From contig OY754970.1 of NCBI GenBank assembly GCA_963576475.1, forward strand, positions 25,913,091-25,977,090: DNA of 64,000 bases, read 5' to 3'. The DNA is from Molanna angustata (Eukaryota; Arthropoda; Insecta; Trichoptera; Molannidae). The notes below the pieces were generated by a model, which was not told the origin of the DNA, made no database searches, and worked only from the letters and a program-made list of their open reading frames with translations. The position numbers and the translations under genes are program-made. This document shows positions 46,013 through 57,131 of this stretch, in pieces (the stretch's first letter is position 1; the number at the start of each line of letters is the position of its first letter).

Positions 46013-49000
46013 TTGCTTTTGGGAGAAGGTGAGTTTGCTCCCCCCCAACCCATCCTCTGGGATTGGAAAGTAAACCCTGCCTTCGACCTGGGGTCAGTAT
46101 ACTATACTGGTTTACCAAGCCACTGCATTTATGGTCCCCTAAAATGGCTCGCCATGTTCGGGGTTCTTTGCTTTGGTGCCCAGGCGGGCACTTGTGTTGG
46201 AGTTGATCGGCGGCCTATCTTGATGATGTCATCCCGGCCGCTGCGCGGCGGGTCTGGTTGGAGGTGTGAGCCGAGGGAGATCTGTGTGAAACGGTTCGTC
46301 GCTGGCCGGCCGCCGAATAGTACAGGGGCCCGACCTAAGCTAACGACTACGGGTTGGCTGCCCTATCAGTCGGCGCATAATCTCGCTGCAATTGTTGTGC
46401 CGGATCGTGACCGGACGAGGTCCCAGCAGTTGTATGCGGGGGGCACCAGGCGTCCTCCACGGCCATATCCTCCCTTCTTCAACCTAGCAGCGCAGCTGCC
46501 GGAACAAATGTCCTTGAAAAGGGCTTCTGATCTCCTCGTTTCACAATGCCACCCCCCCCCCCCCCACAAAACCTTCATGACAGATAAACCCAATAATAAT
46601 GTTTTTACAGCGACAACCAAGACTGCATACCCTCGCACCATTTGTGAACTGTTGGTAGACTTCGCTAACATCAGAGGTATCCACAGTAATTTAAATTCTG
46701 TTCACCATCACTTGCAATCTCAAAAACCACACCTGCTCTTTCTCACGGAAACACAAATTCAAGATCCACTCGACACAAGTTACCTCAACTGCCCAGGGTA
46801 CATACTCGAAAGCATGTTTGTGCCCAAAGGAGGCTTGTGCCTCTACAGCCGCGAAGACATCAACTGTGTCAGATTGAAGGAGTTCGAGAACCCCGCCTTC
46901 AATGTTATGTGGGTCCGTTTAAAATCTAACAAATTCATAAAAATTTATGCTTGTATCTACCGATCTCCAAATATGAGTGATTATGATTCTTCCGAGCTTT
47001 TCAAATACTTAGGAGAAACCATTGACAGTCTTCTGTTTCGCTACCCGTCGGCAGAATTTGCGGTTCTCGGCGATTTCAATGTCCATCACTCCGATTGGCT
47101 GAAATCGGGAACTACCGATTCGGCTGGCCGCATGACGGAATCCTTTGCTTTGTGTCATAACCTGGAGCAACTTGTTCAAGAGCCAACTCGCATCCCTGAT
47201 GTCTCTGGGCATCGTTCCAATCTGCTTGATCTTTTTATGACTACCTCGCCAACGGGATACACACTGAAAGTCACAGCCCCACTGGGCTCTTCAGACCATT
47301 GCCTTGTGCAAACGGCCATCCACTTCATCCCGGACCTTCCACCCGAAAAACCTAAAAGGAAAATTTGGCAATACAAGTCAGCAGATTGGAATGCACTGCG
47401 AATACACTTTCGCGACTTTCCTTGGAATGAAGTCTGTTTTAGAACCAAAGACCCTTCTATCTGTGCGCGTGAGGTAGGGGATGTCATCACTTCTGCTATG
47501 GATGGCTATATTCCCTCCTCCCTCAAAACCTGCGGACCAGGCACAAAACCTTGGTTTGATTCCAAATGCCGAGAAGCAGTCACGCGTAAAAATCTGGCTT
47601 TCAAAACATTTCAAAAACTTCAATCCCCGTCAAACAAGAAAGCATACAACAAGATGACAAAGGATTGTAAAAAAACCATTAATCAGGCTAAAAAACTCCA
47701 TGACCAACATATAAGTCAAAAACTCTCCTCATGCCCTAACGGTAGCCGAAGATTCTGGTCATTGTCAACCTCCATAGGTCAGAACTTTTGCACATCTTCA
47801 TTTCCACCTTTAACGAACCATGACGGATCCATTGCTAACTCTGCCACCGACAAAGCTAATCTTCTCGGTAAATTATTTGCAGATAACTCAACCCTTGACG
47901 ACGGAGGAAAAACTCCTCAACCAGTTCCACATTGTGGTTTTAAAATGAACGAAGTAAGGATTAACTTCTCTGAGGTTTTACTCGCCATCCGAGGGTTGGA
48001 TGTTAACAAAGCTAATGGACCAGATGGAATTCCCGTTCTTGTGTTAAAAAAATGCTCCGCCGAACTAGCCCCAGTTCTCACTAAACTCTTCAAACTCTCG
48101 TTTAAAACTGGTATTGTCCCATGTGACTGGAAAAAAGCGGTCATCCACCCAATTCCCAAAAAAGGTGATCGCTCCAACCCATCTAACTACCGACCCATCG
48201 CTATTACTTCTGTACTCTCCAAAATAATGGAAAGGGTACTAAACACCAAGTTGATCACATACCTCGAAGCAAACAAAATTTTAAGCGACCGCCAATATGG
48301 ATTTCGTGGAAATCGATCTTGTGGCGATCTACTCGCGTATGTGACATCCGTTTGGGGTCGAGTTATGGAACGCTTTGGAGAAGCTCAAACTGTCGCCCTT
48401 GACATCTCTAAAGCTTTCGACCGGGTTTGGCACCGAGGTCTCTTAATGAAACTCCCTTCTTATGGACTACCCCAGTCTCTGTGTACTTGGATTGCGAATT
48501 TTTTAAAAGATCGCGAAGTCATAACTGTAGTGGACGGTTGCTCTTCTTCTCCCCATTCCATTAATGCGGGAGTCCCTCAAGGGTCCATTCTATCTCCAAC
48601 CCTATTCCTCCTACATATCAATGACTTGCTCTTACGCGCCCCCATCCACTGTTACGCTGATGACAGCACAGTCCATGACAATTTCTCTTTTGACAAACCT
48701 CCTAAACAGAGTGAAATATCAGAAGCCCGGAAAGACCTTCATCAAAAAATAAATAGCTACCTCCACTCAATCAATACCTGGGGTGAAAGTAATCTTGTTT
48801 CATTTAACGTCTCAAAAACCCAAGCCTGTCTAATTTCTGCGAAGAGAAACCCCAATGAATTGCAAGTGTCTTTCAACGGAAGCACCCTACCTAACAGCAG
48901 CTCTATCGACCTGCTTGGAGTATCTATAACGAACCAATTACACTACAAGGGCTCCATCGAAGCTAAGGTGAAACTCGCCTCCAAAAAATTGAGCGTACTA

Positions 49001-49603
49001 TATAGAGCGCGCAGATATTTTACTAAGACCCAGATCTGTATACTCTACAAAGCGCAAATACGCCCAATTATTGAATATGGCAGTCACCTCTGGAGTGGCG
49101 CCCCCCAATACCTACTGAATACCCTCGACGCTGTCCAAAGGCGTGCTATACGTCTGATTGATGATCCATCACTGACTGATGGATTGCAATCACTAGAACA
49201 CAGACGCAGAGTCGGTATTTTAAGTTTATTCTATAGATACTACCACGGGAATTGCTCAGAAGAACTTGCATCTTTGGTCCCTCCTCCACCCACTCGCAAC
49301 AGAGTCACTCGCTTCACTCAATCGCAGCATCCATTCACAGTGGACCTTCAACATATACGAACAAGTCGCTTCTCGAACTCCTTTATTAACACAGCAGCCC
49401 GACTGTGGAACGATCTTCCGAATTCTGTGTTTCCATCTTCGTACAACCCGGGTCTTTTTAAAATCCGAATTAATAAACTCTTCTCTAGATTGCAAACCCC
49501 TCCCAACGCTACGTAGTGCGCTTCTTCGGAAGAGTAAAATGGACCCAAATCCTAATAGCTGGCGTCCCCTACGTAGACATGTTAAAAAAAAAAAAAAAAA
49601 AAA
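46013..49603 (+). mobile_element. Non-LTR retrotransposon with intact ORF
   Basis: GC rises sharply at about 46013 and the element ends in a poly(A) run at about 49582-49602, 65 bp after the ORF stop. 46013-46576 looks like a GC-rich 5' UTR that happens to stay open in frame. Target duplications are not obvious; a loosely similar 50-60-bp segment flanks at 45620 and 49610. Sister copies: 54155-54739 (minus, close) and 38545-39013 (plus, decayed). Confidence 0.9.
46577..49516 (+). CDS. Endonuclease/reverse transcriptase (LINE ORF2)
   Basis: Encodes the enzyme that nicks target DNA and reverse-transcribes the element RNA. The frame is open from 46013 (1167 residues). I prefer the ATG at 46577 (residue 189 of the long frame, about 979 aa) because conserved sequence starts just after it; the earlier 188 residues are low-complexity and Pro-rich. 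Residue numbers follow the long frame. APE-type endonuclease about 218-440: NIRGIHSN (219), LFLTETQ with catalytic Glu 246, VLGDFN (351-356), HRSNLLDLF and GSSDHC with Asp 428 and His 429. Reverse transcriptase about 640-970: NKANGPDGIP (666), NYRPIAITS (726), QYGFRGNRS (761), ALDISKAFDRV with Asp 797, AGVPQGSILSPTLF (852) and YADD (881-884). C-terminus: GSHLWSGAP, VQRRAIRLI and TAARLWNDLPNS. No RNase H, no C-terminal CCHC seen, no ORF1 upstream. This fits the CR1/Jockey superfamily; exact clade open. All catalytic residues are present. Confidence 0.93.
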   Translation: MTDKPNNNVFTATTKTAYPRTICELLVDFANIRGIHSNLNSVHHHLQSQKPHLLFLTETQIQDPLDTSYLNCPGYILESMFVPKGGLCLYSREDINCVRLKEFENPAFNVMWVRLKSNKFIKIYACIYRSPNMSDYDSSELFKYLGETIDSLLFRYPSAEFAVLGDFNVHHSDWLKSGTTDSAGRMTESFALCHNLEQLVQEPTRIPDVSGHRSNLLDLFMTTSPTGYTLKVTAPLGSSDHCLVQTAIHFIPDLPPEKPKRKIWQYKSADWNALRIHFRDFPWNEVCFRTKDPSICAREVGDVITSAMDGYIPSSLKTCGPGTKPWFDSKCREAVTRKNLAFKTFQKLQSPSNKKAYNKMTKDCKKTINQAKKLHDQHISQKLSSCPNGSRRFWSLSTSIGQNFCTSSFPPLTNHDGSIANSATDKANLLGKLFADNSTLDDGGKTPQPVPHCGFKMNEVRINFSEVLLAIRGLDVNKANGPDGIPVLVLKKCSAELAPVLTKLFKLSFKTGIVPCDWKKAVIHPIPKKGDRSNPSNYRPIAITSVLSKIMERVLNTKLITYLEANKILSDRQYGFRGNRSCGDLLAYVTSVWGRVMERFGEAQTVALDISKAFDRVWHRGLLMKLPSYGLPQSLCTWIANFLKDREVITVVDGCSSSPHSINAGVPQGSILSPTLFLLHINDLLLRAPIHCYADDSTVHDNFSFDKPPKQSEISEARKDLHQKINSYLHSINTWGESNLVSFNVSKTQACLISAKRNPNELQVSFNGSTLPNSSSIDLLGVSITNQLHYKGSIEAKVKLASKKLSVLYRARRYFTKTQICILYKAQIRPIIEYGSHLWSGAPQYLLNTLDAVQRRAIRLIDDPSLTDGLQSLEHRRRVGILSLFYRYYHGNCSEELASLVPPPPTRNRVTRFTQSQHPFTVDLQHIRTSRFSNSFINTAARLWNDLPNSVFPSSYNPGLFKIRINKLFSRLQTPPNAT

Positions 49604-50109
49604 ATTAATTTATTAAAAAAATATCACGGAAATAAATGATTTCATATTTCTGATATTTCAAAAGATTTAATGGTGATATTAATTAGAGATAATAAAAATT
49701 ATTTAACGTTACAACATTGTAAGTCAAGGCGTGTCGAGATGAAAACAGTGGAAAATTTGAAACCAGAAACTCAGATATGACGCTCATTCAAGAAACTATA
49801 TTTCGACTTCCTCAATAGAACAATGGAAGAACAGAGCCAGAAACTATCCAGAAAAGCACTTCTAGGCAATGAGGAAACTTCTCCAAGCGAAATAATAATA
49901 TTCACAAATAGAGAAGAACAAAAACAGAGATATTCGTATAAAAATGGAATTGACTCGTGGAACTTCAAACTTTAATAATACTGTAAATATAGGTAAATAG
50001 CTATGTGAGTCAACGCTGACTATATAAAATATTTTTAGTTGCAAAACAATAGCAATACTGTTGAGATAAAATAGTTTAACTAAATATTAATTTTGAAAAT
50101 AAATAATAA
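49604..50109. other. Flank of the LINE, unassigned
   Basis: 49617-49666 (ATATCACGGAAATAAATG, ATTTCATATTTC, AAAGATTTA) loosely resembles 45625-45668. Otherwise nothing recognised. Confidence 0.4.
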
Positions 50110-50225
50110 CTTTGCGTATCAGTGGTCGCGAGTTCTAATCCTGCTACGAACGATTTCGTTCACCATTTATACTTAGTTTAGGGAATGTATGAGGATGTAT
50201 ACGTACTTGTTTCAAAGAGCAAAAA
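50110..50225 (+). mobile_element. SINE-B copy (5'-truncated)
   Basis: ATCAGTGGTCGCGAGTTC, AATCCTGC, ACGATTTCGTTCACC, then tail TTTAGGGAATGTATGAGG and TACGTACTTGTTT. Confidence 0.65.
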
Positions 50226-50324
50226 AATTGGGAAATACGATTATTTTGAATAAATTTGCAGTAAAACAGTAAAAAATGGGATAAATCGCCTAAATGACAT
50301 AGTTTGATATCTGACTACAGTGCA

Positions 50325-50445
50325 AAATGAGCCGGATCCGATTCCCGATACTATTTTCAATGTGGATTTATGAGACCTTTACATAATAAGTTACCAAAAT
50401 GTAACAACCTGTTATTGGGTGCGGGTAATGTGACTATGTAATACA
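50325..50445 (+). mobile_element. SINE-C fragment
   Basis: GGATCCGATTCCCGATACT (box B-like region) and AACCTGTTATTGGGTGCGGG match the 32270-32450 copy (CAACTTGTTATTGGGTGCGT). Confidence 0.5.
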
Positions 50446-51347
50446 ATATCGGTTAGTTTTTCTGAATGCAGTATAAAAATGAGGATATAAGAAATATATT
50501 TGAAATTAAATTAAATGCTTTGTCGATGACTGGACACTCACAGTCTTATTTATAATAACTTATGTTAGGTTTAAAACAGTGTATAACAACAGTACTGGAA
50601 ATTCCTATTCAGAATAGCATATAATATAAGATATAAGGCAATAATGCTAAATAACGGCTACATTACGCCTATATAATTAAGATAAACACGGTCCCAGGTT
50701 GTTTTAACAGCAATATAAGAAGTGTATAGGGACCGAACAATTCCGATAATTCTCGAATGTTACCGATGGTCGCATTACATGTCAATTATTTTTGACATTT
50801 GTAAAGCGACGTGAATATTTGTTTTCTATTTTTTTTTCACAAATTAATAAAACAGCAGTTCATTATAAATAAAATCAAACATATTGATTCGCGTCTTAAT
50901 TACAAAAAAAAAATTACAAAAAAATATTTGTCATAAACACTGACAGATCATTTTGAGAATGGGTATTTCATTATTACTCCAGTTTTCGTTACAGTTTTTC
51001 ATATAAATATCTAAATAATGTTATTCAAGATATGAAATATAAAAATAAAGCCCAAACACTATAAGAAATATTCTATATTTTTTTCAAAACATCGACAAAT
51101 TAATGTCAAATCACCGGAGAAACATGTATGAATTGCGACGTTGTCGGCTCAAACAGTAACATAGTAACGATATTTTTATATTGCTATATAAATGTTATTA
51201 TGAATAGTCAAGAATATAAGTACATACAAATACTGTGTTTTAGTTATATAATGTTTTTACCGCAGTATAAGGAAATAATATGAATGAGACTGTAATTTAC
51301 AGATATATGATTTAAGTCTTGACCGCTTGATTGTTTACAATATGACG
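50446..51347. other. Unassigned AT-rich stretch
   Basis: Nothing recognised. Confidence 0.4.
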
Positions 51348-51399
51348 TTTATAGCCAAAGACCTTATATACTAAAGTATATAAGGTCTTTGTTTATAGC
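51348..51399. repeat. 36-nt perfect palindrome with 8-bp direct repeats
   Basis: 51356-51391 is CAAAGACCTTATATACT, AA, and the exact complement. TTTATAGC sits at 51348-51355 and again at 51392-51399, directly touching both ends. An 8-bp duplication around a CA-starting terminal repeat is what hAT-type transposition leaves, so this may be a minimal internally deleted element. Confidence 0.8.
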
Positions 51400-51494
51400 A
51401 TATACCTACCTGCCTATTCTAAATGCATGTCAAATGTCTATATACATAACATATACCTGCCTATTATGAATGCATGTCAAATGCCTATATACGT
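51400..51494 (+). repeat. Two-copy tandem repeat, about 50 bp
   Basis: ATATACCTACCTGCCTATTC ... AAATGTCTATATACATAAC is followed by ATATACCTGCCTATTATG ... AAATGCCTATATACGTC. A local duplication directly after the palindrome. Confidence 0.75.
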
Positions 51495-51985
51495 CAATGA
51501 AAATAAATACAGTAGGTGGTAACTTACCATGTTACAGTTCGTGCTGCTCAAAGGATGCAATAAATAAAATTATAAAATAGGATCTTATTTCATAATACAA
51601 AAACACAAGGTAGCTATTTATTAATTTAATAGCTTCTCGCAAAGTACACAAGATTATTTTCTTATTAAAAGGCTACACAGAAAAATGTTTTATAAAATAT
51701 CTTTATACGTTGCGGTTATTTCTTTGAAGCATATTCGAACCAAGCATTTGATATAATTTATATTTATTTAGAATTCCCGTTTTTACAATATTAAATATAC
51801 AGGAAATGTGATGTTACTATGATCAATATTGCAGTATCTCATCAAAAAGATTATCATCTTGTGAGTCGTTAGGGACTCACCTGATAATAAACAATCTTGA
51901 GAATAAGTATGTAACAATAACGTCACACAAAATGAAAAATTAAACCAAGCAATAATTGAGAAAATTAACAATAATTTGAAACAAA
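51495..51985. other. Unassigned AT-rich stretch
   Basis: Nothing recognised. Confidence 0.4.
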
Positions 51986-52482
51986 TTCAATCAGAATAAG
52001 GCCGCCGTCGTGGCTGGATGCTTGAAAAATGCTGTATGGAGAAACAGAGACATGCTGAAGGAGAGTAAGGTATGGATCGATAAGACCTGTGTAAGGCCGA
52101 TCATGACATACGGAATAGAAACAAGGGCTGACACCGCCAGAACAAAAAACCTCCTAAGAACCACTGAGATGAAGACTCTACGACCCATCGCAGGCGTAAC
52201 ACTTCGTGATAGAGTAAGGAGCTCGGAGATAAGAAGAATCTGTGATGTCGAAGATGTTGTGCGATGGGAAAGAACACGAAGACGATTCTGGAGAGATCAT
52301 GTGGGGAGAGCGGGTTCGGATCGAGTGGTGAGGGAGGCAGCGGATGGGGAGATAACAAATGGCAGACCCCCTGGAAGACCACCCAAACTATGAGAGGATA
52401 GCTGGACGTCCACTTCACAAGAGCAGGCTCCGAGAATAACAGGGCACAGTCCTAACTAAAGCAGAAGAAGAAGAAGAAGAAA
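51986..52482 (+). pseudogene. LINE C-terminus relic, (GAA)n tail
   Basis: Plus strand reads NKAAVVAGCLKNAVWRNRD, KTCVRPIMTYGIETRADTAR, VRWERTRRRFWRDHVGRAGS and NGRPPGRPPKL, then TGA, then EDSWTSTSQE and a degraded end with a (GAA)n tail (about 52460-52480). The 'W-I/L-x-x-C-V-R-P-I-M-T-Y-G' and 'G-R-P-P-G-R-P-P-K' strings are common at the C-terminus of RTE-like LINE ORFs. Another piece of the same family is at 62755-62890. 5'-truncated. Confidence 0.8.
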
Positions 52483-52485
52483 GTC

Positions 52486-53096
52486 AGTCCACAAATCAAA
52501 ATAACCAAACCACACTATGTTTATACCAAATTTATATCGGTAGGTGTATTGTCATTTTATGTTAGAACATTTTTGTCCTTTATTTCAAACCAACATTTTA
52601 TGGAGATAATAAAAACCGGGGACCAGATTATTGAAATGATTTTAATCACCGACAAATACGTACATAACTACCCATAAAATAATTCATCCAACATGAAAAC
52701 ATTTTTAAAATACCATTTGTGAACTTCTCGACACCTATTGCATAAAATACAACCCCACTATTTCGCAGTTAGCAAATTTGAATTAGCATACTACAGCTTT
52801 TCGGAAATAACTTGAATCGTGAGAACCAACATAAAATAATTGTATCCATCTGCAAATCACATATCAGTCTAAACAAAAAATTGTAAAACAAGGAAATGGC
52901 TAAGAAACCATGGAAACAGAAATCTCGTTTGAATGTAACCTATATAACAACGAGATCTACAATATAAACACTGTCTTAATCGCTTGAATCAAAAGAATTG
53001 TACAAATGCAGTTGTATTAAGAACCTTTACAAGAATTTTATAAATTTTATATGTGACAGAGAACCAAGAAGAACATAACATTCAACAAGTAAATAA
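52486..53096. other. Unassigned AT-rich stretch
   Basis: Nothing recognised. Confidence 0.4.
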
Positions 53097-54030
53097 AAAC
53101 GAGTGGGTTGTGGCCAACACCAAACTCTCCACACCATAGTAAGCGTTCATTTTTCTTCTTGAAAGGTTGACAATCTCTAAATGCATTTTTATGAAGTGCA
53201 TTTCTATTAGATTCTTAAACAAATATATGATTTCCAGAGGACAAAAGTTTTCACAATACACCATACAAACAAAAACATTGTCACGAAACTCATAGCATGT
53301 ATTTTCTACATGATACCTATGAGAAATTTTAAGTAAAATTGCATTACTAGCAAGATGAGCATGTATGAGACAGTGTATAGATGTTGATGAGTCGATGTAT
53401 GTGCCAAGATAGAAGAATGCGGTGTTCGGTTCTCACTGCCTAGCCCTTGAGGAAGATAGAATGGAGAGTAAAAAATACACTTGTCTATAGTGATACATAC
53501 AATATCAATATGAAGTAGATCACTCAATTTTCCCTTAAAGACGCTATTTTACTTCTGTTATATACATTTTTCATACAAATATGAAATTCATTTCACATTG
53601 ATATGGCAAACCATAGATTTTTCTTTAAATTTTGACAATCCTTCAATGCATTTTTGATGAGTTTATTTTTGTTGTATCAAAATTTCAAACAGTACCTATA
53701 AAAAAACCTCGATTTTCCAGACCGTGAGAGCATTTTGAAAATTTGAACAGATGAAATCATAGAGAAGAAATTAACTAATATCTATGGAAAATGAATCAGC
53801 TCTAGGTCTATGCACTACACACATATGATATTAATATGAAATCGCTCGGACTTATAGTTTGGGCTGTAGAGAGGACACAAAAATGATAATCCGTACGCCA
53901 TACATACAAACACATCACGACGAAACTCACAGTGTGCACTCTCTTTGTGATACCCGTTGAGAAATTGATGTAAAAAAATACGGTTAAAAATTGTGAAATC
54001 ATGACTCTCCACTATTCCATAGTGTGGAGG
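53097..54030 (+). repeat. Diverged internal repeat region (type unknown)
   Basis: GAGTGGGTTGTGGCCAACAC at 53101 recurs at 32899. Within the region, 53262-53330 and 53900-53985 are diverged copies (CATACAAACA, CGAAACTCA, TGATACC, TGAGAAATT in the same order). No protein family recognised; composition is AT-rich with several 60-80-codon frames that overlap and disagree. Confidence 0.4.
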
Positions 54031-54154
54031 GTAAAAATGAGGATACAATTTTGTCAATGTTTTCTTAACGTTGAAAAGAAGAATAAAAAATGCTGAGGAC
54101 GAAGCCTCTCAAATAAAAGTATGTAAAAATAGAACAAATGCGACCTTACGTACC

Positions 54155-54739
54155 TTTTTTTTAACATGTCTACGTAGGGGACACCAGCTATTAGGATTTG
54201 GGTCCATTTTGCTCTTCCGAAGAAGCGCACTACGTAGCGTTGGGAGGGGTTTGCAGTCTAGAAAAGAGTTTATTGATTCGGATTTTAAAAAGACCCGGGT
54301 CGTACGAAGGTGGAAACACAGAATTCGGAAGATCGTTCCACAGTCGGGCTGCTGTATCAATAAAGGAGTTCGAGAAGCGACTAGTTCGTATATGTTGAAG
54401 GTCCACTGTGAATGGGTGCTGCGATTGAGTAAAGCGAGTGACTCGGTTGCGAGTGGGTGGAGGAGGGATCAAAGATGCAAGTTCTTCTGAGCAATTCCCG
54501 TGGTAGTATCTATAAAATAAACTTAAATACCGACTTTACGTCTGTGTTCTAGTGATTGCAATCCATCAGTCAGTGATGGATCATCAATCAGACGTATAGC
54601 ACGCCTTAGGACATCGTCGAGGGTATTCAGTAGGTATTGGGGGGCGCCACTCCAGAGGTGACTACCATATTCGATAATTGGACGTATTTGCGCTTTGTAG
54701 AGTATACACATCTGGGACTTAGTAAAATATCTACGCGCT
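54155..54739 (-). pseudogene. Close 5'-truncated copy of the 46-kb LINE
   Basis: Reverse complement aligns with 49014-49596 at high similarity, including poly(A) (a T run at 54155-54162 on the plus strand), the ACATGTCTACGTAGGG end and the CGTAGTGCGCTTCTTC block. The coding frame is the same as the intact element down to HRRKVGI, where one T is lost (GGTATTTAAG against GGTATTTTAAG), shifting the frame; it then continues in another frame to NKLFSRLQTPPNAT and the stop. It starts in the YFTKTQ region, so over 80% of the element is missing. Confidence 0.9.
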
Positions 54740-55251
54740 AAAATATCTATCTGTTATATAACATCGAATGTCACACTTTACACCAACACGAAAAAAGCGA
54801 CTCCAAAACTACCAAAACTATCTGATCGTTTGATTTAACCAAGAAAAAATTAAGAGATATTAGTTGTAAAAAAGTTTTTGGTTGGGTAATTATATCGAAA
54901 AAAAATATTGATTAAGGTTACCTTGTCCTCACAAAGGATCCGGCTAGTGTTAGTCTGTGGACGGAGTCAGTGAACGATACATTCACAAAACAATCTGCCG
55001 AACAGATGGCGTTAAAACTAAAAGCAAAACAATACTTCCCTATAGTCGGGATGGAGTACCTACCTACTATGTACAAACTAAATAAAACGAGAGGAACTAA
55101 CTAATAGCGAAGCAACGGAAATAAGATCGCAGTAAAAAATACATTCCAAAACTACACGGACGTAATGAAAGTCGTCGGATTAAAATGAACTTTTTTGTGC
55201 ATTTTGAAAAAGTTTCGTTTATTAATGAATTGTTGTAATCATTAACGACAA
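54740..55251. other. Unassigned non-coding stretch
   Basis: Nothing recognised. Confidence 0.4.
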
Positions 55252-55310
55252 TCACGCCATGACCCTTACGAGTAGGCAGTTTGAATTGAACGCCATACAT
55301 ATGTACTTTA
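55252..55310 (-). mobile_element. RTE 3' end scrap (same family as 8.8 kb)
   Basis: Minus strand TATGGCGTTCAATTC, CTGCCTACTCGTAAGGGTC and ATGGCGTGATTG match the end of the 8808-9240 relic (coding WRSVLSAYPARDMA there); the copy here has an in-frame stop. Confidence 0.65.
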
Positions 55311-55394
55311 ACTCATGTTTTCCTACTTACTTTACTTTACTTTTTGTTTGGCATTGGCTTCTGTACGCCATCGGCTGTGTCATATTTCGGCTAT

Positions 55395-55658
55395 TCAAAG
55401 CCCCGGTTCCCATCCAGTCAGCCAGTTTACGACCTCCGGGGTTGCATCATGGATATCCATCCATCCCCCCGGATATCTCCTCGTCAGGCACTCCTCTACT
55501 AAATGTTGGACAGTCTGGTTAGTTGCTCCACAGTCACACTCCGGAGAATCTCTTTTGCCCCATTTCCACATGAGGTGATTGCAGCGCCCCTGTCCTGTGC
55601 GATTTCTGTTTTGCTGGACCCAGACTTTACGGGAAAGGTTAAAGTTCGGGACCTTCAA
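55395..55658 (-). pseudogene. RTE-type ORF C-terminus with Cys-rich motif
   Basis: Minus frame of 87 codons: VWVQQNRNRTGQGRCNHLMW, RDSPECDCGATNQTVQHLVE, ECLTRR and DATPEVVNWLTGW. The T-G-(H/Q)-G ... C-x-C-G ... H-x-x-x-E-C arrangement is the zinc-knuckle-like tail found at the end of many insect LINE ORFs (RTE and related). Frame is open but the element is truncated on both sides. Confidence 0.75.
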
Positions 55659-55689
55659 GGTGGGATCTTGAAAATGTTTTCCTAATATT

Positions 55690-56644
55690 TAGAATTACAG
55701 TGTTTTATTAAGATGATCGTGGCATCGATTCTGTAGCTGACCTCAGCCTCTTACTGCAGAGATTAGAAGTCGTACATCACTCATTCTTCAAATTTAACTA
55801 ATTTTATTTAAATTTATTTTTTTAAATATAAATTTCTATAAGTTCACGTGTGTTTTTTTTTCATTGGGTATAAATTATGATAAAATAAATTTTCAACCAA
55901 GAAATTAATTCTTTTTCTAAAATTCATGATTCTAAAGTTTTTGTGTTAACATAGTGGAAATCCATTTTAAAATAATGAAGATTTATATGCCTAAGTATCT
56001 TTCCACAAAATTAGATTACAAAGACCAAACGTTTTCACTGAGGTTACTTGGCATTATCAAGGTCTAAAATTTAGACGGTATATTTGTTAATAAATTTTAA
56101 TATTAAAATTAAGGTTACATGACACGACAAGGTAAAAAAGGTGTCAATTTAATAATAATAATAAGAAATGTTATGTGGTTTCACTTGAAAATAAAGTATT
56201 GACCCAATCCTGTAGTAATATTTATCTCTTCGACGAATTCATGTAGCTACCTATATTTTAAAATAAACCAGAGGTAATGAAAACAGTAAAAGAAATCAGA
56301 GGCCCGACGAAAAAAGGAAGCTAGCAATGATACGCAATCAAAATTAATACCATTACCCGAGATAACATCTTTTATGTGATTAATCGAAACGGTCTGAATG
56401 GGCGTAGATTTTTTTTAAAGGAGATCTTAAAAGATACTATCAATCTCGATGCAATGTCGATGTCGGTTTTATCTCAATTAATTGAAAACTAGACTATAAA
56501 TTTCCATTCGTTCCGAAACATCAACCTATTTTAGATTAAATTGGATGGTTTATATACTAATGGTTTGCTGGGATAGAGCATTGAAAACTAAACTGATGTT
56601 ACTAAGGCAATTTTATCACGCAAGAGATAACAGATACTTGTTTT
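55690..56644. other. Unassigned AT-rich stretch
   Basis: Nothing recognised. Confidence 0.4.
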
Positions 56645-57131
56645 CTTAAAACAACAATAAATAGAATATATAAAGCGCCGTTTAGTGATAAAAGATCACT
56701 CCTACGGCGCTGTAGCTTATTTGTTGGCTCACAGAAACAAGGCAGTCTTAAGTAATCTAACGAAGGTGTCAATGCTCTGAGTTCCACGTATGTCAAGGGA
56801 CAATTTATTCCATTTTCAAGTCCCGTTCACACTAAAACCGCGATCATAGTAAGCCGCCTTATTGACTCTGTCCAATTATTTTAAAGAGTTGGTACACTGT
56901 GATCCAGATGATCTCAATCTAAGCTGTCTTCCTGATGGAACAATTTTTTGCACAGTACTTAAATGTAGTGTGGAGCCAAGTCATTCAGAGCCTTAAACAT
57001 CATCAGGCATACCTTATAGTCCGCTCGTTAAATCAACCTCGCAGCTGCGTTGAAAACTATTTGTAATCTATCAAGCTGATACTTGGGCAAAACCGCATAA
57101 ATAGCATTATAGTAATCCAGTCTTGACACCA
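56645..57131 (-). pseudogene. L2/CR1-type LINE 3' end
   Basis: Minus strand reads SRLDYYNAIYAVLPKYQLDR, LQIVFNAAARLI, stop, KVCLMMFKALNDLAPHYI, several stops, then DRGFSVNGT, KWNKLSLDIRGTQSIDTFVR and LLKTALFL with a stop. This is the standard L2/CR1 C-terminus (S-R-L-D-Y ... L-D-R-L-Q ... A-A-R-L ... L-W-N-x-L-P ... I-D-x-F-K-x-x-L-K). The 3' UTR has GGCGCTTTATATATTC, resembling the GCGCTATATAA tail known from L2 elements. Heavily mutated. Confidence 0.8.

Noticed and set aside
46366..46671. Minus-strand frames opposite the intact LINE (also at 47009, 47176, 47378, 47917, 49256)
   Set aside because: They are antisense shadows of the endonuclease/RT frame, without domains.
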